Assembly: GCA_029593505.1 (NCBI GenBank)
Contig: JAKTNI010000007.1
Span: forward strand, 1-64,000
DNA length: 64,000 nucleotides
From: Streptococcus suis
GTDB lineage: Bacteria; Bacillota; Bacilli; Lactobacillales; Streptococcaceae
Direction: 5' to 3'
In this document: positions 1 to 9,622 of the stretch, piece by piece
How positions within the stretch are numbered: the first letter of the stretch is position 1
How the letters are laid out: each line of letters begins with the position of its first letter
Program-made: the position numbers and the translations under genes
Notes under the pieces: generated by a model
What the model was told of the DNA's origin: nothing
Databases searched by the model: none
What the model saw: the letters and a program-made list of their open reading frames with translations, nothing else

Positions 1-44
1 ATTTTCAAAGGTCTTGTCTGTCGCTCTCACGCGACAACTATCTT

Positions 45-73
45 AGTATATCACCTCACTTTTTTTTTGTCAA
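45..73 (-). promoter_or_regulatory. Strong promoter and leader, probably of an rRNA operon off the left edge
   Basis: Reading leftwards, a TTGACA box (68-73) and a TATACT box (45-50) are separated by exactly 17 bases. The transcript would start near position 38. It continues through GTCGCGTGAGAGCGAC, a short hairpin, and then GACCTTTGAAAA, which resembles the pre-16S leader of streptococcal rRNA operons. The 16S gene itself would lie outside the window, so the rRNA assignment is inference while the promoter is seen directly. Confidence 0.6.
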
Positions 74-678
74 TAACTTTTTTTATTTTTTTTTTGCTTT
101 TTTCAAAAATGAAAGAAATATCATATTTATATCAGAAATATGATTGAAGTTACAAAAACATATTTAACAGTTGATTAAAAGAAGCACTTATGATAGTTAA
201 GACAGAATAACAGAAATAAATATAGTAATCAATTTGCTAATATTGATTACTCCAATGTCAAATATCTACATCTTAGAGAAATAAACTGGACATCTTTTTT
301 CTAGAAAAGAGCAGTCTAATTCTCACATATATTGAAACATCTATACTATATTACGAAACACAAAAGTTATTTCTGCCACACAAAGCCACATCAGTAAACT
401 TCAAAAACCATATGTATGGAACTAAAAATAGATTCAACTACAATTCTCATACAAACTAATCACTTCCTTAATCGTTATTTTAAATAGATACAGCCTCTCC
501 CTATTCTCCGCAATGAGTTTACACCAACATAAAATTTTGAATCGTATCTTTTAAAATACTTATTATAGCACCCTTTAATATTTATACAATTAGACTCCAA
601 TATGCTCTTACCATAGCATACTATCATTATTTATATCTCTTCTAAGATCTATTATACAGTTTGGATAATAGGAGAAAA
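74..678. other. Long AT-rich intergenic stretch
   Basis: No convincing gene, RNA or repeat family is visible between the left-edge promoter and the proS terminator. The sequence is very AT-rich, with stops in all frames. An open frame starting at 774 runs into the 3' end of proS and has no ribosome binding site, so it is not counted. Confidence 0.5.
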
Positions 679-723
679 GCATTATCTACTCATATCTTCT
701 AGAAGAACTCGAGTAGATAATGC
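671..723 (-). terminator. Probable proS terminator
   Basis: A perfect 13-base inverted repeat, GCATTATCTACTC (679-691) and its complement (711-723), is followed on the minus strand by TTTTCTCC. It lies about 220 bases after the proS stop and is the only terminator-like structure there. Confidence 0.55.
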
Positions 724-942
724 TCATATCAAATAATTGTACCCTATTCTGAAGCCTGATACTTTTTATATTTATGAAAAGATCTTACCTCATCAAACAT
801 AACATTTTGTTAAAAATTGTAACTTGTAATAAAACGAGATTTAGACTAAACAAAAAGACAATCTCCTATTTGAAAGTAGAAACTCAATATTACAAACTTA
901 TTTTTTATTATCTCAAATTTTTGAAAAAACCTTATCTACCTC

Positions 943-2955
<2,013 letters not shown>

Positions 2956-2997
2956 TTATTTCATTGTTTATTACTGAAAAATACACACCCTTACTGT

Positions 2998-4257
2998 CTA
3001 AAAGAAGACGCGTATAATATCGTTCCAAGTAACCACTATCATAAGAATGACCATCATCGCCACTCCTACCAACGTAACATAGGTTTCTGTTTCTTGTTTC
3101 AAAGGTTTTCTACGAATAGCCTCTAAGATATTGATAACAATTTTACCACCATCTAAAGCTGGAATGGGAATCAAATTAAAAATCCCCAAATTAATTGAAA
3201 TCACTGCCAGCAAACTAAGAATAGAAGACCAACCATCTTCAGCCGCTTGAGCACTTACACTATAAATAGCAACCGGACCTCCTAATTGTTTCACATCAAA
3301 ATGAGCAATCAAATTTTTCAAAGCCGTCACGATCATCAGGGCAGTAGTCGCTGCACGCTTAAAACCACCGACAATAATGTCTATGAAGCCTGTTTTCATG
3401 ATAGGAGAAATCCCTATACGATAGCTGGAATCAACCTTCTCAGCAGTCACTTTTACCGTTTTTTCGCCCCCCTCATGCTCCACAACCAAGTCAAACTGCG
3501 GAGCAGTTTGTGCGTCTTGTTCTGCTGCAATGATTATTTGTACAATATCTGTATAATTGCTTGTTTCCTGACCATTGATAGCTACAATACGATCTCCAGT
3601 GACTAGACCAGCACCCTGTACCGCACCACCCTCAACAATCGTTACAGCATTACTGGTCGCATCTTCTACGCCACCTTGCATAAAAAAGAGCAAAATGAAT
3701 GTTAAAACTCCCAATATAAAATTGTTCATAGGACCCGCAAAGTTCGTCATCAGACGACCTAAAACTGTAGCATTCTGGTATTGTACATCAAATGGTGCAA
3801 TTCTTATTTCCGTACCATCTTCTTCTACAATGGTAGCGTCATGGTCCACCTTATAGGTTTTATTTTCTTCTAAAACAATCCCTGTAATCTCTAATTTTTC
3901 CTCAAAATCAAAATGAGTCACATTCGTGGGTAAACTGAGACTATCGAGTTGTTTTCCAGATAAGTTAATACGAGTAACGATACCATTTTCATTTAAGCTC
4001 AGACTAGCAGGTGTTCCCGTTTTAATCTCTGTCTTATCCTCACCCCAGCCAGCCATACGCACATAACCACCAAGAGGGAGAATACGAATAGTATAGACGG
4101 TGCCATCTGTACCAGTATGAGTAAAAATTTTTGGACCCATACCAATAGCAAATTCTCGAACAAGAATACCAGCCTTTTTAGCAAAATAGAAGTGACCAAA
4201 TTCGTGAACAATGACAATCACTCCAAATATAAATATAAACGCTAAAATTCCTTTCAT
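2998..4257 (-). CDS. eep: Site-2 membrane metalloprotease Eep/RseP
   Basis: This polytopic zinc protease cleaves within the membrane. In Gram-positive cocci, Eep trims pheromone precursors, lipoprotein signal peptides and anti-sigma factors. The 419-residue protein shows the HExxH zinc site ([17 protein letters not shown], residues about 15-31) in the first membrane segment, a PDZ-like region in the middle, and the second active-site motif [11 protein letters not shown] near residue 360. GGAGG sits 5 bases before the ATG. It lies between cdsA (9-base gap) and proS. A role in maturing the 39-residue propeptide at 29776-29895 is possible, but that is only inference. Confidence 0.93.
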   Translation of the reverse strand: MKGILAFIFIFGVIVIVHEFGHFYFAKKAGILVREFAIGMGPKIFTHTGTDGTVYTIRILPLGGYVRMAGWGEDKTEIKTGTPASLSLNENGIVTRINLSGKQLDSLSLPTNVTHFDFEEKLEITGIVLEENKTYKVDHDATIVEEDGTEIRIAPFDVQYQNATVLGRLMTNFAGPMNNFILGVLTFILLFFMQGGVEDATSNAVTIVEGGAVQGAGLVTGDRIVAINGQETSNYTDIVQIIIAAEQDAQTAPQFDLVVEHEGGEKTVKVTAEKVDSSYRIGISPIMKTGFIDIIVGGFKRAATTALMIVTALKNLIAHFDVKQLGGPVAIYSVSAQAAEDGWSSILSLLAVISINLGIFNLIPIPALDGGKIVINILEAIRRKPLKQETETYVTLVGVAMMVILMIVVTWNDIIRVFF

Positions 4258-4266
4258 ATTGCCTCC

Positions 4267-5073
4267 TTAAAATAATCCGAAGAAGTGCATGATAGGAAAT
4301 ACAAAGATAATACTATCAAAACGGTCTAATATACCACCATGACCCGGAATAATTTTACCAGAATCTTTGACACCAAAGTGACGCTTAATAGCACTCTCCA
4401 CCAAATCTCCAAATTGAGCAAAAGCTGAAAAAACTGCAATCAACAACGTTATCATTACGAAAGAGTAGTTAGATAAAAGAGAGCGATCAACTACCGAGAA
4501 GATATTTGCTACGAGAATAGCTGACACTATTCCCCCTATAAAACCTTCAACTGTTTTATTAGGCGAAACTTTCGGAAGCAACTTCCGACGACCAATTTTT
4601 CGACCAACTAAATACGCACCAATATCCGTTGCCCAAACAATAAATAAAGCAAATAATACTGTATTCACACCATTCATACGAGCCAAAATCAAGTGATGAA
4701 AACCAATTCCCACGTAAAAACTAGAAGCAATTGGAAAAACGACATCAGAATACTGATAGTGACCAAAATGAAACACAATCGAGCCTAGCAATAGAAAAAT
4801 AATAATAGCATAAGCTGTATAGTTTCCATCTGTCGGTAAAAACGTAAGATAGTTTTCCAACGGCAATGTTAACACTAAACTTGCCAACATAGCCAACATT
4901 CCCTCAATGGAATTAGGAGCCAATCGGTGCATATTTATTAACTCAGCTGTTGCAACCATGGCTAATAAACCAATAAACAGTTGAAAGAAAACTCCTCCTG
5001 TTAATAAAAAGGGTAGAAAAATAGCCAAAGCGATTCCACCAAAAATTACTCGTTTTTGTAAATCTGTACTCAT
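4267..5073 (-). CDS. cdsA: Phosphatidate cytidylyltransferase
   Basis: The enzyme makes CDP-diacylglycerol from CTP and phosphatidic acid, the entry to phosphatidylglycerol and cardiolipin synthesis. The 268-residue product has seven or eight membrane segments. The C-terminal signature lies near residues 165-250: SPNKTVEGFIGG followed by GDLVESAIKR and KDSGKIIPGHGGILDRFDS, which carries the metal-binding aspartates. AAGGAG precedes the ATG. It follows uppS by 9 bases and was probably cotranscribed with it and with eep. Confidence 0.95.
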   Translation of the reverse strand: MSTDLQKRVIFGGIALAIFLPFLLTGGVFFQLFIGLLAMVATAELINMHRLAPNSIEGMLAMLASLVLTLPLENYLTFLPTDGNYTAYAIIIFLLLGSIVFHFGHYQYSDVVFPIASSFYVGIGFHHLILARMNGVNTVLFALFIVWATDIGAYLVGRKIGRRKLLPKVSPNKTVEGFIGGIVSAILVANIFSVVDRSLLSNYSFVMITLLIAVFSAFAQFGDLVESAIKRHFGVKDSGKIIPGHGGILDRFDSIIFVFPIMHFFGLF

Positions 5074-5082
5074 AAACTCTCC

Positions 5083-5838
5083 TTATATCCCACCAAATCG
5101 TCTATGACGACGATTGTATTCTTTTATCGCTAATTTGAGAGCATCGCCATCAAAGTCTGGCCATGCTACATCTGTAAAATACAGTTCGCTGTAGGCTGTC
5201 TGCCAAGGCAAAAAATTGCTCAAACGAATCTCACCACTTGTCCGAATAACCAAGTCAGGATCACGTAGTTCAGGTTGTAAAGTACCTGTATAAAGATAAT
5301 CTGCTATCAACTCCTCATTGATGTCTGCATCATTCAGTATTCCTGTTCGAACATCCTGAGCAATTGCCTTAACTGCTCTTGTCACCTCATCTCGCCCCCC
5401 ATAATTAAGAGCAAAATTAAGGATTAAACCAGTATTGTTTTCTGTTTTTTTCTCTGCCTTTTGAAGAGCCTCCAAAGTCGCCTCTGGTAATTTAGTATGC
5501 TCGCCAATCATTTGGATTTTTACATTATTGGCATGTAAATCCGGTACATATTTATCATAGAATTCAACTGGAAGATTCATAATGAATTGAACTTCTTTTT
5601 CTGGTCGTGACCAATTTTCTGTAGAAAAGGCATAAACTGTTAAAACTTTTACTCCTAAATCTGATGCCGTCTTCGTCACTCGCTGCAAGGTATCCATACC
5701 AGCCTTATGTCCCATAATCCGTGGTTGCATTCTTTTTTTTGCCCAACGTCCATTCCCATCCATAATAATGGCAATGTGGTTTGGTACATCCAATTCCTCT
5801 TCCACATTATCTTTTTTCTTGAAATTAAATGTAAACAT
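5083..5838 (-). CDS. uppS: Undecaprenyl pyrophosphate synthase
   Basis: This cis-prenyltransferase condenses eight isopentenyl units onto farnesyl-PP to give the C55 carrier for peptidoglycan and teichoic acid synthesis. The 251-residue product has the N-terminal motif HIAIIMDGNGRWAKKR (residues about 21-36, catalytic Asp in MDGNGRW), the FSTENW motif, and the C-terminal DPDLVIRTSGEIRLSNFLPWQ pattern. AAGGAAG precedes the ATG. It is first in the uppS-cdsA-eep series, with its own promoter at 5915-5944. Confidence 0.96.
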   Translation of the reverse strand: MFTFNFKKKDNVEEELDVPNHIAIIMDGNGRWAKKRMQPRIMGHKAGMDTLQRVTKTASDLGVKVLTVYAFSTENWSRPEKEVQFIMNLPVEFYDKYVPDLHANNVKIQMIGEHTKLPEATLEALQKAEKKTENNTGLILNFALNYGGRDEVTRAVKAIAQDVRTGILNDADINEELIADYLYTGTLQPELRDPDLVIRTSGEIRLSNFLPWQTAYSELYFTDVAWPDFDGDALKLAIKEYNRRHRRFGGI

Positions 5839-5914
5839 ACGACTTCCTTTATAACTAAAATATATTGAAACAATTCATCCTCCCCTACGAATTCAATAAG
5901 GGGATAATCATTGT

Positions 5915-5944
5915 ATTATACCATATTTTTATATCAGATAGCAA
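5915..5944 (-). promoter_or_regulatory. uppS operon promoter
   Basis: An extended -10, TGGTATAAT (TATAAT at 5915-5920), has TTGCTA (5939-5944) 18 bases upstream. A six-base inverted repeat, TCCCCT/AGGGGA (5881-5886 and 5899-5904), lies in the untranslated leader. Confidence 0.65.
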
Positions 5945-5954
5945 AATCACCAGA

Positions 5955-5987
5955 TAACGAAAGAAGCCTCGGATTTTCCTCAGCTTC
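5955..5987 (-). terminator. Weak yajC terminator
   Basis: Imperfect arms GAAGCTGAGG and CCGAGGCTTC (5963-5987) form a short stem followed by TTTCG, just after the yajC stop. Two mismatches and a poor T run make it weak. Confidence 0.45.
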
Positions 5988-5993
5988 TCATCC

Positions 5994-6305
5994 CTATTCT
6001 TCAATAACTGTTTCTTGAGCAGTTTCAATGGCCTCAACAGCTTTTTCTTCAGTAGTAACCGCAGATGTTACTCGGTTACGAATAGCTCCACGTTCAAAAG
6101 TCAAATAAACACCATCGATGTCCAAAACAACTTTTTGATCATCAATTTCATCCACAATGCCAAACAAACCACCAATGGTAACAATCTCATCACCCTTTTT
6201 AATCTGACTTAAAGCATCTTGGCGTTGCTTTTGTTGTTTTCTTTGTGAATAAAACATAAATCCAATCATCGCCACCATAACCAGTGGTAAAAATAAACCT
6301 TGCAT
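5994..6305 (-). CDS. yajC: Preprotein translocase accessory subunit YajC
   Basis: This small membrane protein associates with SecDF-type translocase components. The 103-residue product has one N-terminal membrane segment (LFLPLVMVAMIGFMFY), a basic stretch of SQRKQQKQRQ, then the small beta domain with IKKGDEIVTIGGLFGIV and an acidic tail. GAGG precedes the ATG at good spacing. It stands alone, with promoters to its right (6367-6396 and a second TATAAT at 6412-6417). Confidence 0.93.
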   Translation of the reverse strand: MQGLFLPLVMVAMIGFMFYSQRKQQKQRQDALSQIKKGDEIVTIGGLFGIVDEIDDQKVVLDIDGVYLTFERGAIRNRVTSAVTTEEKAVEAIETAQETVIEE

Positions 6306-6366
6306 TTGTACACCTCTTTTTTATATCGTCACACTCTTAAGATTACCTACTCATTTTACAAACTAG

Positions 6367-6417
6367 ATTATACAATCAAGAATAGCTAATTGTCAGAGTA
6401 CCGTGCATATCATTATA
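6367..6417 (-). promoter_or_regulatory. yajC promoters
   Basis: CTGACA (6391-6396) and TATAAT (6367-6372) are 18 bases apart. A second, extended -10, TGCTATAAT, has its TATAAT at 6412-6417 and lies just inside the boundary with the accessory island. Confidence 0.6.
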
Positions 6418-6437
6418 GCAAACTTTAAAGAAAAAAG

Positions 6438-6468
6438 CAAAAGGACCAATGCAAGCTTATATTATCCA
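6438..6468 (+). repeat. Left terminal inverted repeat of the RM island
   Basis: The sequence begins CAAAAGGACC and ends TTATATTATCCA. The complement of the right-hand copy at 12945-12974 begins CAAAAGGATC and ends TTATATTATCCA, so 21 of the 22 outer and inner positions agree, with 8-9 unmatched bases in the middle. The pair brackets the transposase, the RM genes and the winged-helix gene. No clear target duplication was found. Confidence 0.7.
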
Positions 6469-6545
6469 ATAATGGTGTGATAGTTATAAATACCTTCATT
6501 TCAACTTTACTCACTAGCATTTTTTCAAAATATATCTATTTCTTG

Positions 6546-6575
6546 TTGTGAAACTATCTCTTTTTACGATATAAT
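6546..6575 (+). promoter_or_regulatory. Transposase gene promoter
   Basis: TTGTGA (6546-6551) and TATAAT (6570-6575) are 18 bases apart, 45 bases before the start codon. Confidence 0.6.
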
Positions 6576-6619
6576 TACGGTGTAGATAATTAAACCACAA
6601 AGAGTTAAGAGGGAAACAA

Positions 6620-8218
6620 ATGGCTAAAAAACAACTCAGTTTAGAAGATGTCTTGAATTATGTGGAGACACTACCTTATACACAATTTAAAAACGTGGTG
6701 GAACACTATTCTCAAAAGCAAAGCAGTGATTTCTCCAACACACTCAATCAGCTTGTTGTATCTAATTTTGAGCAACGCTTAGAGAAATTAGAAGTTAATA
6801 CAACTTGTCCTTCTTGCACCTCTGATTCTGTGGTCAAAAATGGAAAACGTCATAACATTCAACAGTTCAAATGCAAGGATTGTCATAAGAGGTTCAATCG
6901 CTTTACAGACACTATTTTAGAGAAAACACGTTGGCATTGGGATATTTGGGTTAAGGTGTTAGAAATGGTGATAAACCACTATCCTATTCACGATATGATG
7001 AATGTCTTGATAAATGATTATGGCTGCGCTGGGATTGATTATAAAACTGTGTGGTTTTGGAGAATGAAGTTAATGCATGCTCTGGCTGAGATGCCAATGC
7101 CTCAATTAACAGGTGTTGTCCAAGTAGATGAGACCTTTATTAGAGAAAGTCAAAAAGGAAATCGGCAGTTAGTTTCCACTATCAGTAAGAACGCCTACAG
7201 GAAACCACGTTATGGTAGGCAACCTTCCCAGTATGGCGTGATGGGGTCAGAATTCGCAACTGTCATCACAGCTGTTGATAGTAGAGGTTATTGCGTTTGT
7301 AAAGTAGCGAGTTTAGGCAAGGTATCGCCTGAACTTTTCTTTGATTTGTTTGATGAACACTTTGATAATATTTCTTATCTCTGTAGTGATGCGAATAGTA
7401 TTTATGAGGACTATTGCAAATTGAGAAACACACCTCACTATATTCGCCCTTCTAACTATATTAAAATGATTGGGGATCATGGTTATGTGATTCAGGCAAC
7501 AGAAGAATTTGAAAAGAAGGCAAATAAGAAAGTGTTGGAGCATCTCTACTATGAAGGAATCAGTGACCGTATTACGAATCGGGGAGACATGCTATTTGAT
7601 ACCTTTACCGAATTGAAATACCAGAATGGCTTATCTCTCGGTCGAGTGAATGAACTCCATAAAGAGATTAAGCAGTATATCTACCGTGATATGACAAATG
7701 TATCCACTAAGTATTTACAAGACTATATTGGTTTCTTTACCTATATTCGTAACTGGAGAACAGAACATGGGTATTATCCCACTTCTCAAAAAGATGCAGA
7801 AGCCATCTTTATTGAGATTTTAAAGACAAAGAAAAACCTTACTTCAACTGAAGTAAGGCAAAAAGAATTAGTATTACCAAAACCAAGTCCTCGTTACATG
7901 GAAGTTTTGAAGGAAGAGACCGAAAAGGCAAGAGAGGCTGTTGACAGCCCTTATTTCAAATTCAATGAGGAAGATGGTGTTCTTTCCTTTAATAAGCGTG
8001 AATATCTCCTAGACCTCCCTAAAACAAGGTTATATAGCATTGCTAAAGAATGTCGTATTCCAAAGTATAGGAAGTTGGCAAGGTGGTCTTTAGTCTCTAT
8101 GATACTGAAACAAAAGAATATTCAGGATATTCTTTATCAAGAATTGGCTGAGGAAAGAGTTTCATTGACCGATGAGGAGGATTTGCAGGTGTTGGAGTGG
8201 AGGGAAAGGGTATTATAA
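6620..8218 (+). CDS. IS1595/ISXO2-like transposase
   Basis: The 532-residue product looks like a DDE transposase of the IS1595 group. A four-cysteine zinc ribbon (C63, C66, C85, C88) precedes a conserved WHWDIWVKVLEM region. The catalytic core follows: D170 in VQVDETFI, D257 in YLCSDANSIY, and N344/E345 or E349 in VNELHKEIKQYIYRDM with the family's YLQDYIGFFTYIRNWR tail. About 150 further residues at the C-terminus have no motif I recognise. AGAGGG precedes the ATG. Its stop codon overlaps that of the convergent hsdS. The flanking inverted repeats lie outside the whole island rather than round this gene, so the RM genes look like passengers. It is intact and could be active. Confidence 0.8.
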   Translation: MAKKQLSLEDVLNYVETLPYTQFKNVVEHYSQKQSSDFSNTLNQLVVSNFEQRLEKLEVNTTCPSCTSDSVVKNGKRHNIQQFKCKDCHKRFNRFTDTILEKTRWHWDIWVKVLEMVINHYPIHDMMNVLINDYGCAGIDYKTVWFWRMKLMHALAEMPMPQLTGVVQVDETFIRESQKGNRQLVSTISKNAYRKPRYGRQPSQYGVMGSEFATVITAVDSRGYCVCKVASLGKVSPELFFDLFDEHFDNISYLCSDANSIYEDYCKLRNTPHYIRPSNYIKMIGDHGYVIQATEEFEKKANKKVLEHLYYEGISDRITNRGDMLFDTFTELKYQNGLSLGRVNELHKEIKQYIYRDMTNVSTKYLQDYIGFFTYIRNWRTEHGYYPTSQKDAEAIFIEILKTKKNLTSTEVRQKELVLPKPSPRYMEVLKEETEKAREAVDSPYFKFNEEDGVLSFNKREYLLDLPKTRLYSIAKECRIPKYRKLARWSLVSMILKQKNIQDILYQELAEERVSLTDEEDLQVLEWRERVL

Positions 8219-9622
8219 ACTCTTTTCTAAAAAAGCAAGAGCCGCTTCTTCTTCATCTTCTATGGCGATTTCAATAGCGCGTTTACAATATCCTAAAATT
8301 GAATTAGATTGAATTCTAAGTTCTAACGTCTCTTTGAACATTTTTGAAATAATTTCTTCTTGTTCTTTTCTAATTTCAGGAATGGGCAAAGTTATAAAAT
8401 CAGCTTTATTTATTGATGTTAATATTGTACCTGAGCATCGTTTTTTGAGAAGAAGCTGCATCATTTCAGATTTTAATAAAGCCAGTAAAAAATATGGAGA
8501 TATATTTTTAGTTCTTAGAATATAAAAACCTGTAGAACACAAAGCTCCATCGAATTCCTCAGTTACTATTGCACAACTTTCCAAGGACCCTTCAATACTT
8601 GAAACTATAACATCACCTTTTTTAATAATTCTTCTCGCACGACTTGGTAAGTCAGCTCCTATAGATTCAGTGAATCCTGTTATTTCACCATAGCTACCGA
8701 TATTTGATAATTCGACATATTTATATATTTTCTTCTGCTCTGGTATAAATGATGAATCAACGATTTCTATACCACTCTCTATGATGCTTTTCCCATGATA
8801 ATTTATACTGATATTATTTTCAATATGTTCATAAAACGGCTGGTAATACTCAGCATCTATGCGATTATACAATTCAACTTCTTTTAATGTTTTTAGAACA
8901 GGTTTTGCATCATATTTTTCTTTTTTCAGTGAGGGATACTCAAAAAATCCTAGAATTTCATGTTCTAGTGTAGAATACAACTGAATTCTTTCAGAATGTA
9001 TTTTAAATGCTTGTTCCACTAATGCAACTATTTTATTAGATAAATCTGTAGATATACTAGGATACTTAAATTGCCTAATTCGTTCAATTGATAGTTTGGG
9101 TTGAGCAGTTCCCACCATATTTCGTTTTATATAATTGTCACCATATCTCCCCATCAGAAAAACAAATATTACTTCCTGTGGGATTGTTTTACTTCTAACA
9201 GCAACTGCATTTTCAGTTAATACAGAATTTTTAGGTAAGTTTTTAGCAAATCCTATATCTCCTATAGAGTTCCCTACAATTGTCACTAAAACATCATTAT
9301 TTTCAATTTTATAATTAGATAGTTTTTCAAGCGTTGATTTTTCAATTAAAGGGGCATTTGATGATACTACAAAAGAATTACGAATTTCCTGAGCCCTAAT
9401 GTAAGGAGTTCCTTGCTCGGTTGAAAAATCGTGCCCTTGTGGTAGCCTTTTTCCGCCTTTCACAACGACATCATTACAGTAATGTAATACTTTGCTGTAT
9501 CTTCCGTCATCCATCTCCAAATATTTATTTTGAAAATATTCACTGTCAATACGCTTAGTGATATCTCGTTTATACACATCACTTAAATTCAAAATTGATG
9601 TTTCTAATTCTCTATTTGACAA
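8213..9622 (-). CDS. Restriction-modification specificity subunit (HsdS-like)
   Basis: This subunit recognises the DNA target for the nuclease-methyltransferase encoded just upstream. Two target-recognition domains are visible, each opening with a similar motif: TKRIDSEYFQ near residue 20 and YNRIDAEYYQP near residue 260. Each is followed by a helical spacer (IVALVEQAFKIHSERIQLYSTLEHEILGFFEYP in the first half). The frame opens at 9673, but TTG at 9622 is preceded by GAGGAGGG and gives 469 residues, overlapping the methyltransferase stop by 11 bases. That overlap implies translational coupling. The tail is rich in acidic residues. Its stop codon shares bases with the transposase stop. Confidence 0.85.
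   Translation of the reverse strand: MSNRELETSILNLSDVYKRDITKRIDSEYFQNKYLEMDDGRYSKVLHYCNDVVVKGGKRLPQGHDFSTEQGTPYIRAQEIRNSFVVSSNAPLIEKSTLEKLSNYKIENNDVLVTIVGNSIGDIGFAKNLPKNSVLTENAVAVRSKTIPQEVIFVFLMGRYGDNYIKRNMVGTAQPKLSIERIRQFKYPSISTDLSNKIVALVEQAFKIHSERIQLYSTLEHEILGFFEYPSLKKEKYDAKPVLKTLKEVELYNRIDAEYYQPFYEHIENNISINYHGKSIIESGIEIVDSSFIPEQKKIYKYVELSNIGSYGEITGFTESIGADLPSRARRIIKKGDVIVSSIEGSLESCAIVTEEFDGALCSTGFYILRTKNISPYFLLALLKSEMMQLLLKKRCSGTILTSINKADFITLPIPEIRKEQEEIISKMFKETLELRIQSNSILGYCKRAIEIAIEDEEEAALAFLEKSL

Noticed and set aside
6430..6445. Search for an 8-bp target duplication flanking the island
   Set aside because: Bases outside the two repeats do not match in direct orientation at any tip position I tried, so none is claimed.
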